From the NCBI GenBank assembly GCA_019242475.1, contig JAFAVK010000041.1, forward strand, positions 43,794 through 107,793: 64,000 bases of DNA, given 5' to 3'. The notes below the pieces were generated by a model. It was not told the DNA's origin. It did not search any database and was given only the letters and a program-made list of their open reading frames with translations. Positions 9,476 to 15,688 of the stretch are shown in pieces (the stretch's first letter is position 1; every line of letters starts with the position of its first letter). The DNA is from Acidobacteriota bacterium. Its GTDB lineage: Bacteria; Acidobacteriota; Blastocatellia; Pyrinomonadales; Pyrinomonadaceae. Position numbers and translations under genes: made by a program.

Positions 9476-11032
9476 TCAAAGAGCGATCTGCTCGATGACG
9501 CCGACCCAGTGGTCTGCGCCGAGGCGGCCGGCGGCGAAGTCGGCGACCACTTCGAAGACCTGGTCGCTGAAGCCGCCGACGTTGAGCACGTCGGGCGACC
9601 CGGCCGCCTGCACGGTCTGGTACGGCTGCACGTCCACGCAGGCCATCCGCGCCCGCGGGTTGCGCTGCTTGAACCGTGCCCACTCGCGCATCGTCTCCGT
9701 GCCGCGGCCCGAACGTGCGTCCACCCACGACTCGTTGTCCGAGACGTAGAGGACGAGGTCGCCCTCGGCCTTGCGCTCGTTCAGGAGGCGGAGCGGCGCC
9801 GAGCAGTTCGTGCCGCCGCCGCCGACCGAGGCGAGCTTCTGCGCGTTTGTCAACACGCTGTCGCGCGGGTTCAGGCCGAGTCCCTTGACCACGTCGTGCT
9901 CGAACGGCAGAACCTCCGTGCGCGGGTTGCGGCGCAGGACGGCCGCGGCCACGAGCGCCGCCACGTCCACGCAGCGCACCGCCGTGGTCGAGCCCTTGCG
10001 GTGGCCCGTCACCGGCGAACGCATCGAGCCCGACACGTCCGGGCAGACGTAGACCTTGCCGCGCACGCCCGGCACGTTCTCAAGTGCGACCTCCAGCGCG
10101 TCCTGAAGCGCGTCGCGCACCGCCGCCGGCACGCGCGCGTCCGCCGAGGCGTAGGCGACCATGAGCTGGTACGGGAAGACCCGCGCCTTCTTAACCAACT
10201 CCGGGTCTGCCAGGCGCTCGGCGACCAGCTCGGTCAGGCCGGGCTCTTCGAAGACGCCGTGGCGCGCGAACGTGTTGAGGTTCATCCGAGTCATCTGCCA
10301 GGGCGCGCGGCGCGCGATGGCCGTCCACTCGGGCTGACCCAAATCGAGCGCCGTGAGCATCTGGAACGGCACGTCGGGCACCGCGCCGCGTTCGCCGGCC
10401 TTGAACGCCTCGAACTCCTGGACGAGCGCGGGGAGCTGCCCGGCGTCGAACTCGCGGCCGACGAGGTAGCCGTAGAGCGCCTCGCGCTCGGGGTCGCGCG
10501 GCTTCGGATGCACCATCTTGACGATGTCGGCGAACGAAGGCGCCTGGCCGACGCTCGCGCGGAAGACCGCCTCGGCGCCGCGCGCTTCGAGCCACTCGCG
10601 CACGAGCCGCTTCGGCGCCGAGCCGAGCGACTTGCGACCCGCGGCGCCCGAGCGGACGATCTGCACGAAGTTGCGCAGCATCTTGCCGTTGTCCACGACG
10701 CGCGGGAACACGAGCGCGAGCAGGCGCACGTCCTTCGCCGCGAGCACGGCGAGGAGGAGCGCCGGCACGTCCTTCATGAAGCCGCGCTGGCGCGCGTAGA
10801 CCGCGGTCTTGGCGACGAACTCCGGCTCGACCAGCTCGCACAGCTCAAGCACCTTGGCGAGCTGCTCCCCGGCGCCCGCGTAGAAGGTCGCGCCGAGGCA
10901 GCCGGTCGCCGCGTACTGCGCGAGCGCCTGCTTCGGCGTCAGCGCGTAGGCCGGCGCGCCGTGCTCGTTGCGCGCGTCCGCCGCCGGGACGAGCTTGCCC
11001 ACGAGCGACTTGAAGAGCGACTTGTTTGCCAT
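9476..11032 (-). CDS. rsr: Ro60/Rsr ortholog: TROVE domain plus vWA domain
   Basis: 518 residues, the usual Rsr size. Residues about 10-320 form the alpha-helical TROVE ring (TPKQALAQYAATGCL; YARQRGFMKDVPALLL; ARHGVFEEP), which in Ro60 binds Y RNA on its outside and the 3' ends of misfolded RNA in its cavity. Residues about 326-515 form a von Willebrand A domain with a complete MIDAS: DVSGS 332-336, T408 (GGGTNC) and D432 (SDNES). A strong ribosome site (AAAGGGGGAACA) precedes the ATG. tRNAs lie immediately upstream and four Y-RNA-like genes downstream, all on the same strand. Confidence 0.93.
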   Translation of the reverse strand: MANKSLFKSLVGKLVPAADARNEHGAPAYALTPKQALAQYAATGCLGATFYAGAGEQLAKVLELCELVEPEFVAKTAVYARQRGFMKDVPALLLAVLAAKDVRLLALVFPRVVDNGKMLRNFVQIVRSGAAGRKSLGSAPKRLVREWLEARGAEAVFRASVGQAPSFADIVKMVHPKPRDPEREALYGYLVGREFDAGQLPALVQEFEAFKAGERGAVPDVPFQMLTALDLGQPEWTAIARRAPWQMTRMNLNTFARHGVFEEPGLTELVAERLADPELVKKARVFPYQLMVAYASADARVPAAVRDALQDALEVALENVPGVRGKVYVCPDVSGSMRSPVTGHRKGSTTAVRCVDVAALVAAAVLRRNPRTEVLPFEHDVVKGLGLNPRDSVLTNAQKLASVGGGGTNCSAPLRLLNERKAEGDLVLYVSDNESWVDARSGRGTETMREWARFKQRNPRARMACVDVQPYQTVQAAGSPDVLNVGGFSDQVFEVVADFAAGRLGADHWVGVIEQIAL

Positions 11033-11105
11033 CTTAAATGTTCCCCCTTTGACAAAGGTTCAAAGGTTCTGTTGAAAAGGAACCGGACTACCTTGAGGGT
11101 TGAAC

Positions 11106-11175
11106 TGCGGAGGAAGGACTCGAACCTCCGTGACCTGTTTCAGAGACAGGCAGCCTGCCACTGGCTGACTCCGCA
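11106..11175 (-). tRNA. tRNA-Gln (anticodon CUG)
   Basis: Full cloverleaf of 70 nt: acceptor TGCGGAG/CTCCGCA, anticodon loop CTCTGAA, short 7-nt D loop. No CCA encoded. It is the last tRNA before rsr. Confidence 0.9.
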
Positions 11176-11184
11176 TTGAAGAGT

Positions 11185-11256
11185 CGGCGCGGGAGGCATC
11201 GAACCTCCGGCCTCTCGATTATCGGTCGAGTGCTCTACCAACTGAGCTACGCGCCG
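11185..11256 (-). tRNA. tRNA-Ile (anticodon GAU) with C33
   Basis: 7-bp acceptor CGGCGCG/CGCGCCG. The anticodon loop is CCGATAA, so position 33 is C instead of the near-universal U. T loop TTCGATG has G60. Confidence 0.85.
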
Positions 11257-11270
11257 TGAAGATGTGATAT

Positions 11271-11343
11271 AGGCCGGGTCGGATTCGAACCGACGATCCC
11301 CCGCTTAAAAGGCGGATGCCTTGAGCCGCTTGGCTACCGGCCT
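11271..11343 (-). tRNA. tRNA-Lys (anticodon UUU)
   Basis: Acceptor AGGCCGG/CCGGCCT, anticodon loop CTTTTAA, T loop TTCGAAT. Canonical. Confidence 0.93.
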
Positions 11344-11356
11344 GCTTTAGGAAAGC

Positions 11357-11428
11357 TGTGGCGGAGGGATTCGAACCCCCGGTGGCCGCTTTAACAGAGC
11401 GGTGCCTTACCAGCTTGGCTACGCCACA
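11357..11428 (-). tRNA. tRNA-Asn (anticodon GUU)
   Basis: Acceptor TGTGGCG/CGCCACA, anticodon loop CTGTTAA. Canonical. Confidence 0.93.
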
Positions 11429-11440
11429 TCGAAAAAGGTC

Positions 11441-11514
11441 GCGGGGGCGGGAATCGAACCCGCCTTTGGTGGACGGCTTATGAGACCGCCGTGCCCCCCA
11501 GGGCACCTCCCCGC
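11441..11514 (-). tRNA. tRNA with anticodon CAU (elongator Met or Ile2)
   Basis: Acceptor GCGGGGA-type with paired ends, anticodon loop CTCATAA, very short D loop, G at position 8. Paired position 1-72 argues against an initiator; Met and lysidine-type Ile2 cannot be separated here. Confidence 0.85.
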
Positions 11515-11523
11515 ACAACGGAC

Positions 11524-11600
11524 TGCGGCGGCGGGACTCGAACCCGCACCTCCTTGTTTACTGGACAAGCGCTCTGTTTATCCGTTTGAGCTACGCCGCA
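11524..11600 (-). tRNA. tRNA-Thr (anticodon AGU) with C33
   Basis: 77 nt; anticodon loop CCAGTAA gives A34 and C33. A34 in a Thr tRNA is rare in bacteria, where ACG-Arg is the usual inosine tRNA. Confidence 0.82.
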
Positions 11601-11625
11601 CGAAGGGAATGAGGAAAGATTTGAT

Positions 11626-11698
11626 GGATTGGGTGAGACTCGAACTCACACCTAACAGTTTGCAAGACTGTCGCTCTGCCAAGTTAAGCTACCAACCC
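11626..11698 (-). tRNA. tRNA-Ala (anticodon UGC)
   Basis: Anticodon loop CTTGCAA; acceptor GGGTTGG/CCAATCC contains G3-U70, the alanine identity pair. Confidence 0.93.
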
Positions 11699-11702
11699 GT
11701 GT

Positions 11703-11788
11703 GGAACGATGAACGATGAACGATGAACGATGAACTGAATACAACATGTCTTTAGTTCATCGTTCATCATTCCTAGTTCATCGTTCCA
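11703..11788. repeat. Heptad inverted repeat (AACGATG words) inside the tRNA array
   Basis: GAACGAT repeated three times on the left; complementary TTCATCG words on the right. It lies between tRNA-Ala and the initiator-like tRNA. Confidence 0.85.
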
Positions 11789-11793
11789 ATCAT

Positions 11794-11864
11794 TGCGGAG
11801 GCGGGAATCGAACCCGCGGCCGTCGCCTTATGAGGGCGCTGCTCTGCCACTGAGCTACTCCGCG
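11794..11864 (-). tRNA. tRNA-Met (anticodon CAU), initiator-like C1xA72
   Basis: Acceptor CGCGGAG/CTCCGCA has the C1xA72 mismatch of bacterial initiators; anticodon loop CTCATAA. The three G-C pairs usual at the base of the initiator anticodon stem are replaced by GCC/GGC, and pair 27-43 is mismatched. Confidence 0.8.
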
Positions 11865-11878
11865 TCAGTCATAAAGAT

Positions 11879-11951
11879 GAGCCTGGCAGGATTCGAACCC
11901 GCGCCGTTCCGTTTAGAAGACGGACGCTCTTGTCCACTGAGCTACAGGCCC
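11879..11951 (-). tRNA. tRNA-Arg (anticodon UCU)
   Basis: Acceptor GGGCCTG/CAGGCTC, anticodon loop CTTCTAA, T loop TTCGAAT. Discriminator A. Confidence 0.92.
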
Positions 11952-11960
11952 GCGTGCGAA

Positions 11961-12033
11961 GGCGATGGCGGGATTCGAACCCGCACGTTTCCGCTTACGA
12001 GACGGATGCTCTGCCGGTTGGAGCTACATCGCC
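11961..12033 (-). tRNA. tRNA-Thr (anticodon CGU)
   Basis: Acceptor GGCGATG/CATCGCC, anticodon loop CTCGTAA, canonical arms. Confidence 0.92.
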
Positions 12034-12134
12034 GTGTCTAATTTGGACGGGGCGGGCCGCCGGTAGTCGGCCTGTCGCTCCACGGTCGCGCGCGCCCACG
12101 CCCGCGCGCGCGATGAGCCGCGCCCCGATGTGAT
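12034..12134. other. GC-rich spacer within the tRNA array, no assigned gene
   Basis: About 100 bp of GC-rich DNA with self-complementary CGCGCG runs. No T-arm or anticodon-arm pattern was found, so it is not called as a tRNA. Confidence 0.5.
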
Positions 12135-12208
12135 GGCCGGTGAAGGAATCGAACCTTCGACTTCCTGTTTGTAAGACAGGCGCTCTAGCCTGGCTGAGCT
12201 AACCGGCC
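12135..12208 (-). tRNA. tRNA-Val (anticodon UAC)
   Basis: Acceptor GGCCGGT/ACCGGCC, anticodon loop CTTACAA. Canonical. Confidence 0.93.
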
Positions 12209-12218
12209 GTGGTAAGAC

Positions 12219-12310
12219 AGAAGGGGTGAAGGGGAGACGGGGTGACTGGGGGACGTTCGGCAACGTGGAAGTCTTTCTCCCCGTCCCCCTTCGCCCCTTC
12301 TCCCCGTCCC
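12219..12310. repeat. Inverted repeat (GGGGTGA / GGGGAGA words) inside the array
   Basis: GGGGTGAA GGGGAGAC GGGGTGAC on the left pairs with CCCC-rich complements on the right; related words recur at 12400. Confidence 0.8.
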
Positions 12311-12319
12311 GTCATTCAT

Positions 12320-12390
12320 GGAGGCAGTTGGAGTCGAACCAACCTCTTCGGCGTTTCAGGCCGACGCTTGCCCACGTCAGCTATGCCTCC
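12320..12390 (-). tRNA. tRNA-Phe (anticodon GAA)
   Basis: Acceptor GGAGGCA/TGCCTCC, anticodon loop CTGAAAC, 3-bp D stem. Discriminator A. Confidence 0.9.
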
Positions 12391-12399
12391 GGAGTCTTC

Positions 12400-12488
12400 G
12401 ACCAGACGGGGAGAGGGGAGACGGGGGGATGTCAGGCCAGGTAGTGTCTTTCTCCCCGTCACCCCGCCTCCCCTCTCCCCGTCTGGTT
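12400..12488. repeat. Inverted repeat (ACGGGGAG words) at the end of the HNH gene
   Basis: ACCAGACGGGGAGAGGGGAG on the left is mirrored on the right at 12468-12487. The HNH stop codon abuts the right arm. Confidence 0.8.
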
Positions 12489-13051
12489 CAGGCCGACTCG
12501 CGCCGCTCGGGGAGCGGCACGCCCTCGATGTCGAGGTACTTGCGCCACGCGGGGCGCGACTCCGCGTAGTGGCAGAGCAGCAGGTGTTCGAGGCCGATGC
12601 CGAGCGGCCGCTGCGTGGTGAGCAGGGGCATCCGCGCCTCCTCGGGGGTGCGGCTGCCCTTGCGCGTGTTGCACGAGACGCAGGCCGTCGCCAGGTTCTC
12701 GGGCGTCGAGCGCCCCTCGCGCGAGCGGGGCGTGATGTGGTCGAGCGTCAGCTCCGCCGCGCCGCGCTTCTGCCCGCAGTACTGGCAGCGGAAGCGGTCG
12801 CGGACGAAGATGCGCAGGCGCTTCATGGACGCCGTCTGGCGGCGGCGTCGGACGTTGACGTAGCGGCGCAGGCGCACCACGCTCGGCACGCGGAACTCCG
12901 CGCGCGGGGAGCGCAGCACGCGCGCGCCGTCGAACTCCTCGACCGAGACGACGCCGCGGATGACCAGGCACATCGCGCGCGCCACCCCGACCGTGCCTAA
13001 CGGCTCGTACGAGAAGTTCAAAAGCAGAACACGGCCGTTCAGAGTGCTCAT
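12488..13051 (-). CDS. HNH endonuclease-family protein within the tRNA array
   Basis: 187 residues from the ATG at 13051 (MSTLNGRVLLLNFSYEPLG). An upstream in-frame ATG at 13072 contains the ribosome site AAAGGAGG inside its first codons, so the later start is chosen. The HNH module is complete: CQYCG and CVSCN zinc knuckles flank LTLDHITPRSREG, with the catalytic His in LDH and Asn in PENLATAC. This stand-alone HNH type is common in bacteria and its substrates are mostly unknown. Here it sits between tRNA genes, 3' of the orphan gene at 13153 and 5' of tRNA-Phe, in the same orientation. Confidence 0.88.
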   Translation of the reverse strand: MSTLNGRVLLLNFSYEPLGTVGVARAMCLVIRGVVSVEEFDGARVLRSPRAEFRVPSVVRLRRYVNVRRRRQTASMKRLRIFVRDRFRCQYCGQKRGAAELTLDHITPRSREGRSTPENLATACVSCNTRKGSRTPEEARMPLLTTQRPLGIGLEHLLLCHYAESRPAWRKYLDIEGVPLPERRESA

Positions 13052-13078
13052 CCCGGCAAGACCTCCTTTCAAAAGTTT

Positions 13079-13140
13079 TCGGAAAAGGGAAGTGCGGGCG
13101 GCGTGAGGGGCCGCGCGGGGTGCGCGGCCCGCCCGCAGTC
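13079..13140. other. Strong GC-rich hairpin between the two array protein genes
   Basis: TGCGGGC... mirrors ...GCCCGCA and an inner GGGCCGCGC/GCGCGGCCC pair flanks GGGGT. On the minus strand it is followed by a pyrimidine-rich tail (CTTCCCTTTTCC), so it could be a partial terminator or processing signal. Confidence 0.55.
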
Positions 13141-13152
13141 TGTTAGGAGCCG

Positions 13153-13953
13153 TCAGTCGAGGAAGGCGACGCGCGGCGCGAACGGGGCCTCACGCTCCGT
13201 GTTCATCGACACGCGGTGCCAGCCGTCGAGCACGACGGTCTTGTGGTCGCTGTGACGCACGGTGCCGCGGGCGTAGACGCCCGCGTCGCGCACGAACTGC
13301 CGCCAGCCCCAGTGCCTCGCCTTCGGTTCCCGCTCGACGATGTTGGCGTACTGCTCAACCGTCACCCCGGTCGGGAAACGCGGGCAGACCCAGACCAGCA
13401 CGCCGCCCGTGCGGTAGGCGAACTGGCAGACGTGCGGCTTGCTCCCCGCGCCGCGGCTCAGCGGCTCGTTGCGGAGCAAGAGCCACTCGGGCACGACGAT
13501 GTCGGGGTCGGGGACGAAGAACCATTCGCCCTGGCGGACGAAAGCCTCGTTGCGGCGGCGGAAGCGGTTCTTCTGCCGCCGGAGGTGGCGCGCGACCCAG
13601 CGCTCGTCGAAGGGCTGGAGCGCTTCGAAGGCCGTCGCGACGCCTGAGACGGACGCGCCCGGCACGGCGCAGACGAACCAGTGGCGCTCGTCGTGGCCGC
13701 AGAGGTACTTCTCCTTGACGCCCCCGCGGCGGCCGAGCAGGAGCAGGTGGCGCAGCTCGGGCCGCAGGTCAACGACCTCGTACTCGACGCGCTCGCCGCG
13801 CTCGATGCGAATGTCGAAGAACTCGCCGCGCTCGTCCGAGCGGATGTCGATGCCGGCGCTGGTTCGACGCCGGCGAGTGTCGTTCACGATCTCTCGGAGC
13901 TGTATGCGCGCGCCCATGCGCGCGAACTGTTTGACTAACAATCCGGTCTCCAT
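13153..13953 (-). CDS. Unknown 266-residue protein embedded in the tRNA array
   Basis: Starts METGLLVKQFARMG after the ribosome site AAAGGATG. I recognise no family. It is soluble, basic in the middle (RHLRRQKNRFRRRNEAF, about 122-138), with GGVKEKYLCGHDERHWFVCA, then VPDPDIVVPEWLLLRNE and a C-terminal SDHKTVVLDGWHRV. Paired H/C residues could bind a metal. Its place between two tRNA blocks, next to an HNH gene and in the transcript that leads to rsr, suggests a role in RNA handling, but this is inference from position only. Confidence 0.75.
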   Translation of the reverse strand: METGLLVKQFARMGARIQLREIVNDTRRRRTSAGIDIRSDERGEFFDIRIERGERVEYEVVDLRPELRHLLLLGRRGGVKEKYLCGHDERHWFVCAVPGASVSGVATAFEALQPFDERWVARHLRRQKNRFRRRNEAFVRQGEWFFVPDPDIVVPEWLLLRNEPLSRGAGSKPHVCQFAYRTGGVLVWVCPRFPTGVTVEQYANIVEREPKARHWGWRQFVRDAGVYARGTVRHSDHKTVVLDGWHRVSMNTEREAPFAPRVAFLD

Positions 13954-14008
13954 AACTCATCCTTTGCCTGTGCCCGCTGAGGGGCTCCCGACATCTCGGA
14001 CGCGGACG

Positions 14009-14125
14009 TTAGCTCGTCGTGCGGGTCGAACCCTTCCGGTAGAGCAACGGGGCCGCGCCCTCCCCGCGCCGCCCGAGGGCGCGCAGGAAGACTCTCGCGA
14101 CGTAGAACAGCCTGAGCCGGTACAT
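14009..14125 (-). CDS. 38-residue basic small ORF in the tRNA array
   Basis: ATG at 14125 follows AAAGGAGG with 7-nt spacing, a near-ideal ribosome site. The peptide MYRLRLFYVARVFLRALGRR and its tail to the TAA at 14009 is very basic (about ten Arg/Lys) with a hydrophobic face. It lies between tRNA-Cys and the orphan gene on the same strand. No family recognised. The strong ribosome site is the main support. Confidence 0.55.
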   Translation of the reverse strand: MYRLRLFYVARVFLRALGRRGEGAAPLLYRKGSTRTTS

Positions 14126-14198
14126 GGCGCGGCCTCCTTTCTCGTGTGTGGTTGGGTTGAAGGTTTAGACGGACGCGCTCGTCGTCCGCCGTCTGAGA

Positions 14199-14268
14199 GC
14201 GCACGGCCGGACTCGAACCGGCGTATACGATTTTGCAGACCGTCGCCTTGCCTCTTGGCTACGTGCGC
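14199..14268 (-). tRNA. tRNA-Cys (anticodon GCA)
   Basis: Acceptor GCGCACG/CGTGCGC, anticodon loop CTGCAAA, discriminator U73 as expected for Cys. Confidence 0.93.
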
Positions 14269-14277
14269 TTGTGGAAT

Positions 14278-14348
14278 GCGGGAGGCGGGACTCGAACCCG
14301 CAATGCGAGTTTGGAAGACTCGAATGTTGGCCGTTACATCACTCCCGC
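14278..14348 (-). tRNA. tRNA-Gly (anticodon UCC)
   Basis: Acceptor GCGGGAG/CTCCCGC, anticodon loop CTTCCAA, 3-bp D stem. Confidence 0.92.
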
Positions 14349-14360
14349 GTTGAGTCGAAA

Positions 14361-14436
14361 GGGCGGTGCAGGAATCGAACCCGCATCTGAGCCGTTCGAA
14401 GCGGCCCGCTTTTTTATTCCGTTAAGCTAACCGCCC
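14361..14436 (-). tRNA. tRNA-Arg (anticodon UCG)
   Basis: Acceptor GGGCGGT/ACCGCCC, anticodon loop CTTCGAA, A-rich D loop. A second, unlinked Arg(UCG) tRNA lies at 17921. Confidence 0.9.
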
Positions 14437-14448
14437 GAAGGAAGGGAA

Positions 14449-14522
14449 GTGAACGGCGGGATTTGAACCCGCGTCCCCGGCGTGGCGGGCCGGTGCTTTC
14501 GTCCAGACTAAGCTACGTCCAC
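14449..14522 (-). tRNA. tRNA-Gly (anticodon GCC) with C33
   Basis: Acceptor GTGGACG/CGTTCAC, anticodon loop CCGCCAC, so C33 replaces U33. Confidence 0.85.
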
Positions 14523-14538
14523 GTGTGTTGAAGTTGGT

Positions 14539-14609
14539 CGGGGTGCAGGGAATCGAACCCTGACCACAAGCTCCCAAGGCTTGGATGCGAGACATTACAC
14601 CACACCCCG
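14539..14609 (-). tRNA. tRNA-Pro (anticodon UGG)
   Basis: Acceptor CGGGGTG/CACCCCG with the C1-G72 pair typical of Pro; anticodon loop CTTGGGA. Confidence 0.92.
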
Positions 14610-14629
14610 TTTTGCAAACCCGTCCGGAT

Positions 14630-14702
14630 GCGCCGCGCGGGACTCGAACCCGCAGCCCCCCGCTTAAGAGGCGGGTGCTCATGCCTGTTGAGCTTGCAGC
14701 GC
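14630..14702 (-). tRNA. tRNA-Lys (anticodon CUU)
   Basis: Acceptor GCGCTGC/GCGGCGC with one G-U pair, anticodon loop CTCTTAA. Position 8 is A, not the usual U. Confidence 0.9.
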
Positions 14703-14714
14703 GTGTTAGAAGGC

Positions 14715-14785
14715 GGAGCGGACGAGACTCGAACTCGCGTGGGCTGGATCGACAATCCAGTGCCTAGCCTCTCGGCCACCGCTCC
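14715..14785 (-). tRNA. tRNA-Asp (anticodon GUC)
   Basis: Acceptor GGAGCGG/CCGCTCC, anticodon loop TTGTCGA, D stem of 3 bp. Confidence 0.92.
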
Positions 14786-14796
14786 CTGAGATTGGC

Positions 14797-14870
14797 AGGG
14801 CGTGCGGGATTCGAACCCGCGCTGACGCGATAGAGAGTCGCGCGCCTTAGACCCGCTTGGCTAACGCCCC
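14797..14870 (-). tRNA. tRNA-Glu (anticodon CUC)
   Basis: Acceptor GGGGCGT/ACGCCCT (G1-U72), anticodon loop CTCTCTA, discriminator G. Confidence 0.9.
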
Positions 14871-14885
14871 GTGTCTGGAAATGGG

Positions 14886-14958
14886 TTGGCCGGCGGGATT
14901 CGAACCCGTCACCTCCGCGGTCACAGCGCGGCGCTCTGCCTGGTTGAGCTACGGCCAA
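14886..14958 (-). tRNA. tRNA-His (anticodon GUG), no encoded G-1
   Basis: Acceptor TTGGCCG/CGGCCAA, anticodon loop CTGTGAC, discriminator C followed by CCA. The base before position 1 is T, so the G-1 that normally pairs with C73 in tRNA-His is not encoded. T-stem pair 49-65 is A-C. Confidence 0.88.
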
Positions 14959-14972
14959 AGTGAAAGTTTGGC

Positions 14973-15054
14973 AGGGGTGGCGGGGCTCGAACCCGCAAAG
15001 CCACTGGGGCGACTGTTTGAAGGACAGCCCGCTTTGCCTTTTGCATACACCCCC
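14973..15054 (-). tRNA. tRNA-like gene with UUC anticodon (Glu by anticodon), C33 and a 15-nt variable arm
   Basis: 82 nt. Acceptor GGGGGTG/CACCCCT, anticodon loop CCTTCAA (C33), and variable region with GCC/GGC stem. Glu tRNAs normally have a short variable loop. Sec was considered because the loop also contains UCA one base out of register, but the anticodon stem does not allow it. Confidence 0.75.
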
Positions 15055-15074
15055 GAGTGTCCGGAAGATTTGGC

Positions 15075-15162
15075 AGGGGCGGCCCGATTCGAACAGGCAT
15101 CTGTCCCGCTGAAGGGAACGGCAGGGTTGGAGCCTGCTGCATTACCTTTATGCTACGCCCCT
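15075..15162 (-). tRNA. tRNA with CCA anticodon (Trp by anticodon) and a 22-nt variable arm
   Basis: 88 nt. Acceptor AGGGGCG/CGCCCCT, D stem GCAT/ATGC, anticodon stem GCAGG/CCTGC, loop CTCCAAC. The variable region forms a hairpin (GTTCCC with GGGAC), a class II shape normally confined to Leu, Ser, Tyr and Sec tRNAs in bacteria. Confidence 0.8.
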
Positions 15163-15172
15163 GTGTGTCCAT

Positions 15173-15246
15173 GCGCGCGGAGAGACTCGAACTCTCACCG
15201 TGCACTTTTTAAGAGTGCCGCCTCTGCCTGCTTGGGCTACGCGCGC
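15173..15246 (-). tRNA. tRNA-Leu by anticodon (UAA) with short variable loop
   Basis: 74 nt. Acceptor GCGCGCG/CGCGCGC, anticodon loop CTTAAAA, 5-nt variable loop (ACGGT). Bacterial Leu tRNAs are normally class II with a long arm. Confidence 0.82.
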
Positions 15247-15251
15247 GGGAT

Positions 15252-15325
15252 GCGCGCGGCGGGATTCGAACCCGCACCGAGACTCTTTTTGAGAGAGCCA
15301 CCTCTGCCGTTTGGGTCACGCGCGC
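15252..15325 (-). tRNA. tRNA-Leu by anticodon (CAA) with short variable loop
   Basis: 74 nt. Same acceptor as its neighbour (GCGCGCG), anticodon loop CTCAAAA, 5-6 nt variable loop. Probably a tandem duplicate of the UAA gene with a changed anticodon. Confidence 0.82.
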
Positions 15326-15342
15326 TCGTTTGCAGAACCGAT

Positions 15343-15415
15343 ACGGGAGGAGGGATTCGAACCCTCATGAACCGCCGTCTGAGGACGGTGCGTCAGCCAT
15401 TTGCGCCACTCCCGC
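15343..15415 (-). tRNA. tRNA-Leu by anticodon (CAG) with short variable loop
   Basis: 73 nt. Acceptor GCGGGAG/CTCCCGT, anticodon loop CTCAGAC, 5-nt variable loop TTCAT. Confidence 0.82.
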
Positions 15416-15422
15416 GTGCGAT

Positions 15423-15507
15423 GCTGGAGGAGGGACTCGAACCCTCAACGGGCAGTTAAGCCCCCGGCGACCTCAGCGCCGTGCGTTTGCCTTTACGCCA
15501 CCCCAGC
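15423..15507 (-). tRNA. tRNA-Leu (anticodon GAG), normal class II
   Basis: 85 nt. Acceptor GCTGGGG/CTCCAGC, anticodon loop CTGAGGT, 18-nt variable arm with GGGC/GCCC stem. Confidence 0.9.
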
Positions 15508-15523
15508 GAAACTCTTTAACGAC

Positions 15524-15593
15524 TCCGGGGGAAGGAGTCGAACCCCCATGACCTGCTCCAAAGGCAGGCGTCCTCCCTTTAGACGACCCCGGA
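15524..15593 (-). tRNA. tRNA-Gln (anticodon UUG)
   Basis: Acceptor TCCGGGG/CCCCGGA, anticodon loop CTTTGGA, T stem with two G-U pairs. Confidence 0.9.
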
Positions 15594-15601
15594 ATGAAAG
15601 C

Positions 15602-15675
15602 GAACCCGGCACGACTCGAACGTGCGGCCTCAGGCTCCGCAAGCCTGCGCTCTGATCCTTCTGAGCTACGGGTTC
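15602..15675 (-). tRNA. tRNA-Arg (anticodon GCG)
   Basis: Acceptor GAACCCG/CGGGTTC, anticodon loop TTGCGGA. Bacteria usually read CGC with an inosine ACG tRNA, so GCG is unusual. Confidence 0.87.
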
Positions 15676-15688
15676 AAAATGCAAAAGC

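Noticed and set aside
12034..12134. A further tRNA or long class II tRNA in the array gap
   Set aside because: No TTCRA-type T loop or 7-nt anticodon loop with a 5-bp stem is present; only GC-rich self-pairing.
14973..15054. tRNA-Sec (UCA) to serve the rhodanese UGA
   Set aside because: UCA appears in the loop only one base out of register; the anticodon stem pairs GCTGT/ACAGT fix UUC as anticodon, the acceptor is 7 bp and the D stem is not extended, so it is not a Sec tRNA.
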